From NCBI RefSeq assembly GCF_947242115.1, contig NC_074716.1, positions 3,760,001 through 3,824,000 of the forward strand: 64,000 bases of DNA. The letters run 5' to 3'. Shown in pieces: positions 9,957-20,796 of this stretch. A program made the translations under genes and the position numbers. Every line of letters begins with the position of its first letter. Positions within the stretch are counted from its first letter, which is position 1. The notes beneath the pieces are model-generated. The model did not search any database. It had not been told where the DNA came from and saw nothing but the letters and a program-made list of their open reading frames with translations. This DNA comes from Biomphalaria glabrata. Taxonomy: Eukaryota > Mollusca > Gastropoda > Planorbidae.

Positions 9957-10560
9957 TTTTGGCTTGGAGAGACACTCCCGTCCACATATATCGCAGGTTA
10001 AGGTGGCTTTCGCTTTGGTGGTAGAGGAGCCGACCTTTTTTTGAATGGCACGCTTTTCTTCAAGAGCGAAGGCCCATGTTTTTTTTTTACTGTCCACAGC
10101 TTTCTTGGTCACCGTCTCTCTCCATCTAGTGCGGTCTAAGGCTATCTCTGCCCAATGGTCAGTATTGATATTGACTGATTTGAGGTCCCGTTTTACAACC
10201 ACGTAACGAATGTAGTGGCGACCAGTTTTTCTTGAACCAAACGCGAGTTGCCCGTAAAGAATGACTTTTCGGATTGCGATTGTCCTCCATCCGGCGAACA
10301 TGTCCGAGCCAGCGCAGGCGGCGTTGGTTTAAGGACTGCAAAGATGCCGGGAAGTCTTGTTCGTGCGAGGATCTCAACATTGCACACTCTCTCAAGATTT
10401 TCAAGATCCTTCGAAGGCAGCGCAAGTGGAGTGAGTTTAGTTATCTCTCTTGCTTTGTGTAGGTAGTCCACGACTCACAGCTGTACAGTAGCCTGCTCAG
10501 AACGCATGCCTTGTCGACTAGTGAAAGTGAAAAGGATCAAGACGTCTGTGTGTAGTCACT
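9957..10560 (-). pseudogene. RTE-like LINE fragment, C-terminal half
   Basis: Minus-strand peptides in two frames give HLRCLRRILKI-like sequence, RRLRWLGHVRRMEDNR, then KVILYGQLAFGSRKTGRHYI, RDLKSVNINTDHW and a terminal CDICGRECLSK. At least one frameshift separates the upstream and downstream parts near 10240, and the terminal finger lacks its last residues. It is the same LINE group as 9482, 28240 and 37160, in opposite orientation to 9482, and non-functional. Confidence 0.75.
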
Positions 10561-10574
10561 CAATGAAATTTGTT

Positions 10575-10840
10575 TATTTTTGCTATTTATTACAAAGCTT
10601 ATATCAACTCAGTCTGTCTGTCTGGTAAAAGTTTGTACATGTTATTTCTCCCACACCCAATTTCGGATTAAGATCAAATTTTTCACAATTATTTCTCTAC
10701 CTGACACACAAGAATCAATTAAAAAAAACAACAACAATTAGTTAATTAACTATTATTTTGTTTGGTATCTTGAACAAGGGGAAGAAATCGTACTTGACAT
10801 ATGTGGTGGTTAAGTTGAATTAGTCCCCTTGAGACCTGAG
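10575..10840 (+). repeat. Dispersed repeat family D, copy 2
   Basis: Well-preserved copy: ACAAAGCTTATATCAACTC, AGTCTGTCTGTCTGGTAAAA, GTTATTTCTCCCACACCCAA, TTTCGGAT, a TTAGTTAATTAACTATTATT-like stretch and GAACAAGGGGAAGAAAT. It ends near GAATTAGTCCCCTTGAGACC. Its length of about 265 bp defines the family. Confidence 0.65.
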
Positions 10841-10977
10841 TGAACATTTTAGAATGCATAAAACAAAACGATCATGTAATCATTCACCACGATACCCCCT
10901 TCTTCCCTCCCCCTTTCACAACTGGTCCAGACAAGTGATGGGATCATAGCGCATTGAGAAACTAAAAGCAAACATAA

Positions 10978-11105
10978 CCTGTATGGCGACATTTATGCAC
11001 TACGCAAGACAGCAGGGTTTCTGTCCAGGGCTTTTGCAAGAGAGGATTTGAGGCTCTCAAGCCCTCACTCTAATGGAGTTTGATGATGATGATGATGATG
11101 ATGAA
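10978..11105 (+). pseudogene. RNase H-bearing LINE, extreme 3' end
   Basis: It encodes part of the same C-terminus found at 23443-23870 and 46426-46680 (HALRKTAGFLSRAFARE-like, then SLSSPHSNGV) and ends with the family's (GAT)n tail at 11081-11103. Only about 100 bp of body remain. Confidence 0.65.
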
Positions 11106-11999
11106 CATAACAAGGTAACAAAGACAGTTTGTGTGGAAACACAAACTCAAAATCGACCCCCGAAGTGGTCCACCCAGGTAGGTAAAAGGCAGGTTTCAAT
11201 ATTTTCAGAAATAATATCAGAATGAAATTGTATCAAAGGCAAAGGACAGTGAAGAATGGAGAAAGAAGGTTGACAGATCCTGTGTGGTGCCATTACGGTC
11301 CAGCAGACCAAGGGATAGGTGAAAGTTAAGCTAGATGTGAACCAGGCCTAACGGATGTCTTATAATGAATATCTAATTGATCTAATTGTTTTGAAAAGGA
11401 TCAATCTCTTATTCAAAGCCGTAAGAATTTCCGTAAAAATTAAAAAAAAATTCTTTAGCTATGTGTTTCATTGTCATAATTCAGCGCTGCAATTCACGCC
11501 ATAATATGAAAAACAACCCCATTAATTGTTGTTTTAAATTATGTTCCACTTATACGAATAATAAATAGATTTTTTCTCCTTAAAAAATATTTTTTTTGGT
11601 AAATATAGTAGTTAGTATGAGAGGACTTATATAATTTGGAAACATAATTGTAAAGAAAACAACAGTAAATTGTCAATAAATCTAACACCGTTAGCATAAA
11701 TGTGTTTAAAATATGGTTTGTAGTTGTTCCCCTTAATAAATAGCCTCCCTTGCTTGTTACTACTGATAATGAATAGTTGTAAAAATGGTGTATTTTTATG
11801 AAAAAAAAAACTAATTGCATAGTTGATTTTAAAAATTAAGATTTTTTTCTATTTCAAAAAAGGAAAAAAGCAGCCGTTGCATCTGAACTTTGGTGTAAAA
11901 TATTATGATTTTCATTATCTTTTCAAGTTTACGAGATCTAAATGGGACGGATGGTCAGATGGTCAGAGCACACAAAACTAGTAGTGTCTTTTCCCCTTT
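11106..11999. other. Unassigned AT-rich stretch
   Basis: No gene, array or recognised repeat. The 93-codon minus-strand frame at 11539-11820 has no signal of coding (very AT-rich, no motif). The segment 11200-11360 is more GC-balanced and may be an old repeat. Confidence 0.3.
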
Positions 12000-12140
12000 C
12001 GGAGGCCGCTAAAAATGTGTAAAAATATTTGTAATCCCATAGATTTATTACGCCTAGGTGAAATATGCACACGATTACATGACTGATCCAAACTAATTGA
12101 TACAATTACACTTGATATAAGATTGGTGATTTAAAAAAAA
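12000..12140 (+). repeat. Dispersed repeat family E, copy 1
   Basis: The shared core is ATTACATGACTGATCC, then AACTAATTGATACAA and ACTTGATATAAG, preceded by TAATCCCATAGATTTATTA. It recurs at 15610-15720 and 42370-42500. Two of the three copies lie next to a T-rich stretch, as expected of a retroposed 3' end. Confidence 0.5.
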
Positions 12141-12171
12141 AGTTTAAATAATATTGTCTTGTTCTAAAATA

Positions 12172-12743
12172 TCTTCACTTCTTTTTATTCACTTCTCTCT
12201 TCTTCACTTCTCTTTATTCACTCCTCTCTTCTTCACTTCTCTTTATTCACTCCTCTCTTCTTCACTTCTCTTTATTCACTCCTCTCTTCTTCACGTCTCT
12301 TTATTCACTCCTCCCTTCTTCACTTCTCTTTATTTACTCCTCTCTTCTTCACGTCTCTTTATTCACTCCTCTCTTCTTCACTTCTCTTTATTCACTCCTC
12401 TCTTCTTCACTCCTCTTTTCTTCACTTCTCTCTTCTTCACTTCTCTTTATTCACTCCTCTCCTCTTCACTTCTCTTTATTCACATCTATCTTCTTCACTC
12501 CTCTTTTCTTCACTTCTCTTTATTCACACCTCTCTTCTTTCACTTTTCTTTATTCACTTCTCTCTTTTTCACTTCTCTCTTATTCACTTCTCTTTATTCA
12601 CTTCTCCCTTTTTCACTTCTCTCTTTTTCACTTCTCTCTTTTTCACTTCTCTCTTCTTCACTTATCTTTATTCACACCTCTCTTCTTCACTTCTCTTTAT
12701 TCACTTCTTTTTTTCACTCCTCGCTTCTTCACTTATCTTTATT
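12172..12743. repeat. Polypyrimidine minisatellite, block 1
   Basis: Imperfect tandem copies of CTTCACTTCTCTTTATTCAC then TCCTCT. One strand is almost pure pyrimidine for about 570 bp. The long serine/leucine/phenylalanine frame across it is a consequence of composition. A second block with the same unit starts at 14393. Confidence 0.9.
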
Positions 12744-13016
12744 GTCAGGTCTTTTTAGAATAATATAATGCATTATTATTAAATATTAATGTGTAGATGT
12801 ATTACAGTAATTTTGTGAATTACAATTGTGTACTTTGTATTATTTTATAACTTGTAATATTTTAGGCCCAAGTTCAGCCCGACAGCCACACCATACACAC
12901 TCTGTTATAAATACATTAATAGACGAGGTGTATGATGATTTAATAAAATAATGAATTTAATCTAATGATATATTACAAATGAACTGATATATGAATAATA
13001 ATAATGGTTTGAATAT

Positions 13017-13018
<2 letters not shown>

Positions 13019-13083
<65 letters not shown>
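13019..13083. repeat. (AT)n microsatellite
   Basis: Uninterrupted TA/AT dinucleotide run of about 64 bp. Confidence 0.97.
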
Positions 13084-13087
<4 letters not shown>

Positions 13088-13351
13088 GTACTCTAATATG
13101 ATCCAGTTAGTCTTTTTAGAACATTCAAATAATTAAGAAGCACATAATATATTACCTTAGCTATAATAGGTAGTTCAATGGATCACATAGACCTTCATTC
13201 TAAAAAGCAACAACTGGTAATACATGTAGATCTATCCTCTAGATCAGATACTGTTCACAGACTACAATTCCAAAGTTCATAGTTCACACTGTACACCAGG
13301 TCTGGATACAGCAACCCGCAGTCTGGAATCTGGAACCTCAGACTCGTGAAA

Positions 13352-13776
13352 CAAACTTGAACACCAGACGACCAACTTGAACACCAGACGACCAACTTAA
13401 ACACCAGACGACCAACTTGAACACCAGACGACCAACTTGAACACCAGACGACCAATTTGAACACCAAACGACCAATTTGAACACCAGACGACCAACTTGA
13501 ACACCAGACGACCAACTTGAACACCAGACGACCAATTTGAACACCAGACGACCAACTTGAACACCAGACGACCAACTTGAACACCAGACGACCAATTTGA
13601 ACACCAGACGACCAACTTGAACACCAGACGACCAACTTAAACACCAGACGACCAATTTGAACACCAGACGACCAACTTGAACACCAGACGACCAACTTGA
13701 ACACCAGACGACCAACTTAAACACCAGACGACCAACTTGAACACCAGACGACCAACTTGAACACCAGACGACCAAC
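13352..13776. repeat. 20-bp minisatellite, about 21 copies
   Basis: The unit is AACACCAGACGACCAACTTG, varying at a single position (CAACTTG, CAATTTG or CAACTTA). A 20-bp period reads in all three frames, producing overlapping spurious frames on the minus strand. Confidence 0.97.
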
Positions 13777-14392
13777 TGAGATTAGTGAGATGAAGACCTC
13801 AGTCCTGTAGACTAATGCAGTACTCTCAATACAGAAATTGAGACTGAAAACAGATACTTGATACTGAGTCTAACACCTAGACTTGAAACCAAGACTAAGA
13901 CCAAGACTTAGACTTGACGCTAAAACCCTATAGAAAGATAAAAGATTCTTCTAATCATCTAGATCTAGTCTAGATATAATTATAGACTGACAAATACGAT
14001 CGAATCCAAATAGAAATAACTATACAATGAAAAATAAAACCCACCCTAAACAGGGGTCAAGATAATCCAACAAGAAAATGTCCAAGGCAAATGCTAAGGC
14101 TATCCAGTAACATAAGCCAAGGAGAAATTCAAGAGCTCTCAAGACACGTCTTACTGTACCAACGTACAAAAATGGAGAGAGTGTAGCAGCAGACAAATGA
14201 CGAAAACCACACACACACTAACTTTACGTCACTAGAAGCTGTGACAAGCAACAAGGGGAGATCAGTCCCCGAAAGCACACAGGAAAAAAAAAGTCACTCC
14301 GATGACGTCATCAGAATAGTGATAATGCTGTGCTATTAATAGAGAAATAATGCTACTATACAATTACATAGATAACTGCGACATTTATTAAA

Positions 14393-15135
14393 TTATCTTT
14401 ATTCACTTCTTTTTTTTCACTCCTCTCTTCTTCATTTCTTTCTTCACTTCTCTCTTCTAAACTTCTCTCTTCTTCACTTCTCTCTTATTCACTTCTCTTT
14501 CTTCACTCCTCTCTTCTTCACTTCTTTTTTCACTTCTCTCTTCTTCACTTTTCTCTTATTCACTTCTCTTTCTTCACTCCTCTCTTCTTCACTTCTTTTT
14601 TCACTTCTCTCTTCTTCACTTCTCTTTATTCACTCCTCTCTTCTTCACTTCTCTCTTCTTCACTTATCTTTATTCACTTCTCTTTAATCACTCCTCTCTT
14701 CTTCACTTCTCTCTTCTTCACTTCTCTTTATTCACTCCTCTCGTCTTCACGTGTCTCTTCTTCACTTCTCTTTATTCACTTATCTTTATTCACTTATCTT
14801 TATTCACTTCTCTTTATTCACTTCTCTTTATTCACTCCTCACGTCTTCACTTCTCCACTTTTCTTTATTCACTTCTCTTTATTCACTTCTCCACTTTTCT
14901 TTAATCACTTCTCTTTATTCACTTCTCTTTATTCACTCCTATGTTCTTCGTTTATCTTTATTCACTTCTCTTTATTCACTTCTCCACTTTTCTTTAATCA
15001 CTTCTCTTTATTCACTTCTCTTTATTCACTCCTATGTTCTTCGTTTATCTTTATTCACTTCTCTTTATTCACTTCTGTTTATTCACTCCTCTCTTCTTCA
15101 CTTCTCTCTTCTTCACTTCTCTTTATTCACTCCTT
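14393..15135. repeat. Polypyrimidine minisatellite, block 2
   Basis: Same CTTCACTTCTCT / CTTTATTCACTCCTCT units as 12172-12743, more irregular, with a local 120-bp duplication (units around TCCTATGTTCTTCGTTTATC at 14937 and 15029). About 740 bp of nearly pure pyrimidine on one strand. Confidence 0.9.
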
Positions 15136-15609
15136 GGTCCTCTACTGCAAACATATATATGAGAATTAAAAAAAGCAGTGTTTCACAACCGTCGTCAAAA
15201 AAAAAATTGTCATGTTGGTGGCCTTTCTCTTGGCAGCGCTATAAGCTGCTCCAGTGGGGTTCGGGGCGAACCTGACGCCAAGCGTTTTCTTGCATTCTTC
15301 ACTGCAGAAACGCATTCTCCTGACATCTACAGCTTATTACTCATTCATTACTATTCAATCACAAAACTCAGACCTCTGATATGTAAATACTGAACCATTC
15401 TTCAATTAAAACTCGTTCACTGTGAGCATCAGCATTCACATGCCCCAAGCTGGCGCTTTATCCATTACAATTTCTTTTGTCAGGTCAGGCCTTAGGTAAT
15501 AGCAGGATGTGGCATGTCAAAAAACTCGCTTACAGTGTATCTCAAGTGAATCTCGATTTCACGACAATTCGTTCACGACAATTCGTTCACCCGCCTTTTC
15601 GTTCACCCG
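15136..15609. other. Unassigned sequence, possibly an old interspersed repeat
   Basis: A GC-richer stretch (15220-15340) contains GGGGCGAACCTGACGCCAAG and may be a repeat fragment of unknown class. A phrase ACGACAATTCGTTCAC is locally doubled near 15560-15595. No gene evidence. Confidence 0.3.
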
Positions 15610-15720
15610 ACAAATCTCCCCCAGGTGTATTATTGCTAGTCTAGGTCTATCACAAATTGAATTACATGACTGATCCAAACTAATTGATACAACTACACTA
15701 AATATACGCTTTTTTATTTT
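15610..15720 (+). repeat. Dispersed repeat family E, copy 2
   Basis: GTATTATTGCTAGTCTAG, ATTACATGACTGATCC and AACTAATTGATACAACTACA match the copy at 42370-42500 in order. Long T runs follow. Confidence 0.5.
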
Positions 15721-15879
15721 AATTTTTTTTTTTGTTTGTATTTTGTTTTTGAGCTAAATTACTTTTTTTTTTTTTTTAGAAAATATTCTCTGTAGGTAAA
15801 CTTAATTTAAATCATAGAAACAGAAAATAAATAGGTCTACATGGCGCTATCTATACCATAGTACTGAACAGTAGAGACA

Positions 15880-16056
15880 TTGTGATCTATAGGGTAGATG
15901 ATGTTTCTGAGGCCTTCGGTTACCGAGGGTATCCTGTGGCCAGCACAACGACCAACCGCCTATACTTTCCTCAAACCTATGTCAGGTACCCATTAGATCT
16001 GGGTGGACTCAGAGGCTCGGAAAGATTCCGAAATTAAAAGTCCCAGTCTTCAATGT
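15880..16056 (-). repeat. SINE family A, partial copy
   Basis: Inverse of the SINE body: TACCGAGGGTATCCTGTGGCC, AGCACAACGACCAACCGCC, GTCAGGTACCCATTAGA and GGTGGACTCAGAGGC. It stops near CCAGTCTTC, so the tRNA-like head is missing. Confidence 0.7.
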
Positions 16057-16194
16057 CACAGATATGCGTATGTGTGTGAGCTAGTTAATTATTGTGTAAA
16101 GTGTTTTCACCGACAGACTTGACAGAGTACAGACAAAGGGTAGGATAGTGTGACACTTAGATTTATACCTGGTAGGGCGACTCGATACCCGTAG

Positions 16195-17672
16195 GTCGGG
16201 ACAGACACAGAAGATTTAGTAGCGTTAGTTTAGGCGTGGGTTAGTGTCTCCGCTTATATAGAGAGGGTGCTTGGAGCAGTCGGAACAGACACAGAAGATT
16301 TAGTAGCGTTAGTTTGGGCGTGGGTTAGTGTCTCCGCTAATATAGAGAGGGTGTTTTGGGGCAGTCGGAACAGACACAGAAGATTTAGTAGCGTTAGTTT
16401 AGGCGTGGGTTAGTGTCTCCGCTTATATAGAGAGGGTGTTTGGGGCAGTCGGAACAGACACAGAAGATTTAGTAGCGTTAGTTTAGGCGTGGGTTAGTGT
16501 CTCCGCTTATATAGAGAGGGTGTTTGGGGCAGTCGGACAGACACAGAAGATTTAGTAGCGTTAGTTTAGGCGTGGGTTAGTGTCTCCGCCTATATAGAGA
16601 GGGTGTTTGGGGCAGTCGGAACAGACACAGAAGATTTAGTAGCGTTAGTTTGGGCGTGGGTTAGTGTCTCCGCCTATATAGAGAGGATGTTTGGGGCAGT
16701 CGGAACAGACACAGAAGATTTAGTAGCGTTAGTTTGGGCGTGGGTTAGTGTCTCCGCCTATATAGAGAGGATGTTTGGGGCAGTCGGAACAGACACAGAA
16801 GATTTAGTAGCGTTAGTTTAGGCGTGGGTTAGTGTCTCCGCCTATATAGAGAGGGTGTTTGGGGCAGTCGGAACAGACACAGAAGATTTAGTAGCGTTAG
16901 TTTGGGCGTGGGTTAGTGTCTCCGCCTATATAGAGAGGATGTTTGGGGCAGTCGGAACAGACACAGAAGATTTAGTAGCCTTAGTTTAGGCGTGGGTTAG
17001 TGTCTCCGCTTATATATAGAGGGTGTTTGGGGCAGTCGGAACAGACACAGAAGATTTAGTAGCGTTAGTTTAGGCGTGGGTTAGGGTCTCCGCCTATATA
17101 GAGAGGGTGTTTGGGGCAGTCGGAACAGACACAGAAGATTTAGTAGCGTTAGTTTGGGCGTGGGTTAGTGTCTCCACCTATATAGAGAGGATGTTTGGGG
17201 CAGTCGGAACAGACACAGAAGATTTAGTAGCGTTAGTTTAGGCGTGGGTTAGGGTCTCCGCTTATATAGAGAGGGTGTTTTGGGGCAGTCGGAACAGACA
17301 CAGAAGATTTAGTAGCGTTAGTTTGGGCGTGGGTTAGAGTCTCCGCTAATATAGAGAGGGTGTTTGGGGCAGTCGGAACAGACACAGAAGATTTAGTAGC
17401 GTTAGTTTAGGCGTGGGTTAGTGTCTCCGCTTATATAGAGAGGGTGTTTTGGGGCAGTCGGAACAGACACAGAAGATTTAGTAGCGTTAGTTTAGGCGTG
17501 GGTTAGTGTCTCCGCTTATATAGAGAGGGTGTTTGGGGCAGTCGGAACAGACACAGAAGATTTAGTAGCGTTAGTTTAGGCGTGGGTTAGGGTCTCCGCC
17601 TATATAGAGAGGGTGTTTGGGGCAGTCGGAACAGACACAGAAGATTTAGTAGCGTTAGTTTAGGCGTGGGTT
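16195..17672. repeat. 84-bp minisatellite with an embedded TATA-like box, about 18 copies
   Basis: The unit starts GTCGGAACAGACACAGAAGA, continues TTTAGTAGCGTTAG and GGCGTGGGTTAGTGTCTCCG, and includes CTTATATAGAGAGGGTG. Copies differ by a few bases in linked groups (CGCTTATATAG, CGCCTATATAG, CGCTAATATAG). One plus-strand frame is open for 2-3 units only because 84 is a multiple of three. Just downstream, ACATACAAACATTGGGAGC resembles an LTR end followed by a primer-binding site, so the array may lie in an LTR or promoter region of a retroelement; this is weak. Confidence 0.9.
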
Positions 17673-17850
17673 AAGTAGAATTAAGAATATTAAGTAGAAT
17701 TTTGGGGGCGGTCGGGACACAGCGTGAGATAGTGCTAGTAGAGTCGTGTGTCGTGTGTCGTGTGCTAGGCGTTTTCTGGTGAACGACACATACAAACATT
17801 GGGAGCAAGTCGCCGAGGCTGGCTCGCGATCTTGGCTCCAAGAGATGTGA

Positions 17851-18275
17851 GTTATCTTATCTTATATAATACAGACGTTACTTCAAAAAAAAAGAAGATG
17901 ATTACGTCCTACGCGTCATGCATTTAGTCATGCATATTAACCAATGACTTAAATTCTGCCAAGTCACTGGTTTTGCTGGCTAGCCCAGGCAACCCATTCC
18001 ATGCTCTAATAGCACTAGGGAAGAAGGAGTATTTGTACAAATTTGTCCTAGCATATGGGACGAGGAATGTGCCTTTATCTTTGTGTCTTTCAGAGTATTT
18101 TATTAAATTTTGTTTTTGTATTTGAAGATTATGGTTCAGTGTTTTATGTATGATTGCTACTTTACTTTTGAGCCTTCTGTCCTGAAGGCTTTCTAAATTT
18201 AGTGACTTTTCTAAAGGTGTTACTCTAGTCAAATGTGAATATTCGTTTGTTATGAATCTCACTGCTCTAACATGT
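17851..18275 (-). pseudogene. CR1/L2-type LINE, best-preserved 3' end
   Basis: The minus strand encodes about 112 residues with HLTRVTPLEKSLNLESLQDRR, KSKVAIIHKTLNH and FFPSAIRAWNGLP, ending LVNMHD and stop. This is the C-terminal tail seen in CR1/L2/Jockey-like reverse transcriptase proteins (NxLP...SxxxFK). The 3' UTR follows with TACGTCCTACGCG, GACGTTACTTC (inverse) and an AAGAT repeat. The frame is open, so this copy is relatively young, but it is truncated to its last few hundred bases. Confidence 0.75.
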
Positions 18276-18772
18276 AGGAATTAGTTGTAAGGGACCAGGG
18301 TAAGAACAAATGTTTTTAATTAGTTATAGCATTAGATGTTAGTTGATAACGAATTAACAGAATTTCGCTTTAGCTAGTTGATAGCGATATTTTGGTTACT
18401 TGTTTATTTAGAGTGGCAGTCCGTGAGTCAGTGACAGAGTCCGCGAGTCAGAGTCCAAGAGTCAGAGTCCGAGGCGGTAGATGGCAGTCTGGGTAGCAGT
18501 CTTGAGGATTTGACAGTCTAAGCGTTGAGGGACTGAATAGATGCTAGCGAAAGTGGCGAAGACCAGTCAGCAGGACAATGAGCGACATACAGTGATTGGC
18601 ATCAGAAGACATGGACAGTGGTACTGAACTCTAATGCAGTCTGCGGCCCTGGGTCCAGTGTATTGAGGTGGGAGTAGCCGTGGTGGTCTGATTGACACGG
18701 GTGACTAATTGCTGTTTTGTTGATTATGTCTTTATTATGTTAACAGATACAATAGTTTTACAAGTATACTAG
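18276..18772. other. Unassigned GC-balanced sequence
   Basis: Contains a small repeated phrase (AGAGTCC(G/A)(C/A)GAGTCAG, three times near 18430-18475). No gene evidence. It could be internal or terminal sequence of an LTR-type element linked to the 84-bp array, but no paired repeats were found. Confidence 0.25.
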
Positions 18773-19389
18773 TGTCAATGGATAACAAGACGAATATTAG
18801 AGACTGATTGAATGGTGTAATACTGGGTTCTTACTTCCTGAAGTGCTCTAGACACGTGACGAGACAAACACTATACAACTGACTCAAGTCCGTTCAGCAG
18901 ATAACATGAAGATTTTATTTACAACATAATAATAATATACTGCACTCCTTGTTAGTGTTACAAGTCAAGAAATAATAATCCTATCCGCATAACAGCGGTA
19001 TCAAAAGTATCAATCACGTCCGCATCTCAGGGGGTAACAATAAGAACAATTACTACTAGTGACACTGGAGCTTCAACTATAGATATCCATTGAAATACGA
19101 ATAATACCTTAATATTCAATAAGCACATAATGAAATCAACTCTCAAATATTATTAATCAACAATCACTAGTCCATCGACTTTCATGCTATATACATATAT
19201 ACACCAGTCCAGGAAGAGACGTCCAACCTTCCTGTACCGGGAGCAAGACCTTACTGACTTGACTTGACTGAACTCAAAGTCAACTTTTCATTCTACTTCC
19301 TGTTTTCTACATCAGGAATTCCACGTGTCTTTTAAACTATTAACATGACGTGAACTTAAGATCATGCAATGTCAACTAAGACTGTGACA
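18773..19389 (-). mobile_element. Solo LTR of the family at 49593-53734
   Basis: It is homologous along its full length to the two LTRs at 49593-50197 and 53117-53734. It begins TG and ends CA and is flanked by a perfect 5-bp duplication, ACTAG (18768-18772 and 19390-19394). It is the footprint of an LTR retrotransposon whose interior was lost, presumably by recombination between its LTRs. It appears older than the full copy because it matches less closely. A fossil. Confidence 0.88.
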
Positions 19390-19394
19390 ACTAG

Positions 19395-19863
19395 TCGACC
19401 GGCGGCGTAGTATACGCCGCTATTAAAAATGGCATCAAAAATTTAAGAAAGGGATCAAAAATTACACTCACAACATAACCACATTTAAAGGAACTTTTTG
19501 AACAAAAGTGTCTAAGGAAAATCGAAAAAATTTTGGAAGACCAGTCGCTCCATCAGAACTAGGTCAGGTAGCCGCGAAGTGGGCGACTACTGTCAATGAA
19601 AACAAGAACAGAGCGATACAAAAACTCGTTCGTACCTCACCGGGTCAGACTATATCAACGCCACTCGTTGATCAGGAAACATGAAAAGAACCAATATGCC
19701 TGTGTGTAGTCGCTGAATGAACTTTTTATGTGGAGTCTGTTGTATTTATGTGTATGTTTCTGTTGTGTTGTCTTTATATGAGAAAAGAGTCCTTGTAATC
19801 ACAACAAATTTCCATAAGGATCAATAAAGCAGTCTTATGTCTTATGTCTTTTGTCTTATTTTT
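19395..19863 (+). repeat. Retroposon 3' end with (TCTTATG)n tail
   Basis: The block ends with GATCAATAAAGCAG followed by repeated TCTTATG units (19835-19860), a polyadenylation-like signal and short tandem tail typical of some LINE/SINE 3' ends. CTGTGTGTAGTCGCTGAATGAA matches CTGTGTGTAGTCACTCAATGAA at 10543. Upstream peptide GRPVAPSELGQVAAKWA in one frame is not one I recognise. Confidence 0.4.
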
Positions 19864-20384
19864 TAGGACCGGCCTTAGGCCACTGCAACCTATGCGATCA
19901 CAGTGGGCCCGCATTTTTATAGGACCCGCGCTAATTCAAGGTGTATAAATTATTAAATTAAACCATTTTATAACTTAAAACAGATTTCCAGCGCCCTCCT
20001 GTCGATTTACCAGGAGCTCCTGGAAATCTCCCGAAATTGCAAAAGATACGAAAAAGTCCTTAAAATATACGGAATATATAGACCAAAATTGTCATTTTGG
20101 GGTGTCATTCGACATGGAAAACGCCAAACCTACGAGCGATAAATAAAAACGGCATTATGCATTAACTAACTCATGGAATGGAATACTGATTCGAATGTTG
20201 TTTTTAAAAAGAATTTTAATACGAACTTCGTTTTAATTGTAAGTTTTAATAAAAAACAACAACACAAAACAACTACCGTTCACCGCGCAGCTTTCACACA
20301 TCCTTAGTAGGCTATACACTTGACAACAATCTGAATAAAAAATTACAATAAATAGAGGCCAGATCTACATCTATATACGAGTTC

Positions 20385-20680
20385 TAGTCTAGATATAGTA
20401 GATTCTATATCAAGATTATAGATCTAGATCTAGACTTAGATATAGACTTAGAGTCTTAGATCTAACTCTAGATTCTAGATCTAGACTTAGAATAGATATA
20501 GACAGACTTAGACTTACAATGACTTAAATCTAACTCTAGATCTAGACTTTAGACTTAGAGACTGAGATCTATTTCTAGATCTAGACTTAGAAACTTAGAT
20601 CTATTTCTAGATCTAGGCTTAAACTTAGATCTTGAATCTAGATTTAGATCTAAAACTTGGTCTAGATCTAGCTAGATCAA
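20385..20680. repeat. Irregular TAGATCTAGACTTAGA-rich region
   Basis: About 300 bp of degenerate repeats of CTAGATCTAGACTTAGA with short self-complementary words (TAGATCTA, CTAGATCTAG). There is no fixed period. Confidence 0.8.
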
Positions 20681-20746
20681 TGTCTAGTTTGTATCAAACT
20701 GAAAGTATAAGGAAAGATTTCAAATATATTGTACATTTAAATATGT

Positions 20747-20796
20747 GTTTCCGTTGTGTAGTGGTTATTACATCTGCCTAACACGCAGAAGGTCCA
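20747..20796 (+). pseudogene. tRNA-Val(AAC)-like fragment
   Basis: GTTTCCGTTGTGTAGTGGTT, then CTGCCTAACACGCAG and AAGGTCC, are the acceptor 5' side, D arm, anticodon stem-loop (AAC in CTAACAC) and variable loop of a eukaryotic tRNA-Val. The expected T arm (GGTTCGAAACC) and 3' acceptor strand are absent after position 20796. It is therefore a truncated pseudogene or the head of a tRNA-Val-derived SINE. Confidence 0.65.

Larger units (their letters stand above)
12744..14392. other. 1.65-kb segment separating two polypyrimidine blocks
   Basis: The flanking blocks share their unit, and TTATCTTTATT occurs at both junctions (12733-12743 and 14393-14403). This fits one array interrupted by an insertion, but the direct repeat is also array sequence and is weak proof. 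The segment has no protein-coding frame of note. It contains GTCTTTTTAGAA twice (12750, 13110), a long AT run and a 20-bp minisatellite. Confidence 0.45.

Noticed and set aside
12154-12768. A 204-codon Ser/Leu/Phe-rich frame resembling a membrane protein
   Set aside because: Composition artefact of a polypyrimidine tract; any frame through CTTCACTTCTCTTTATT lacks stops.
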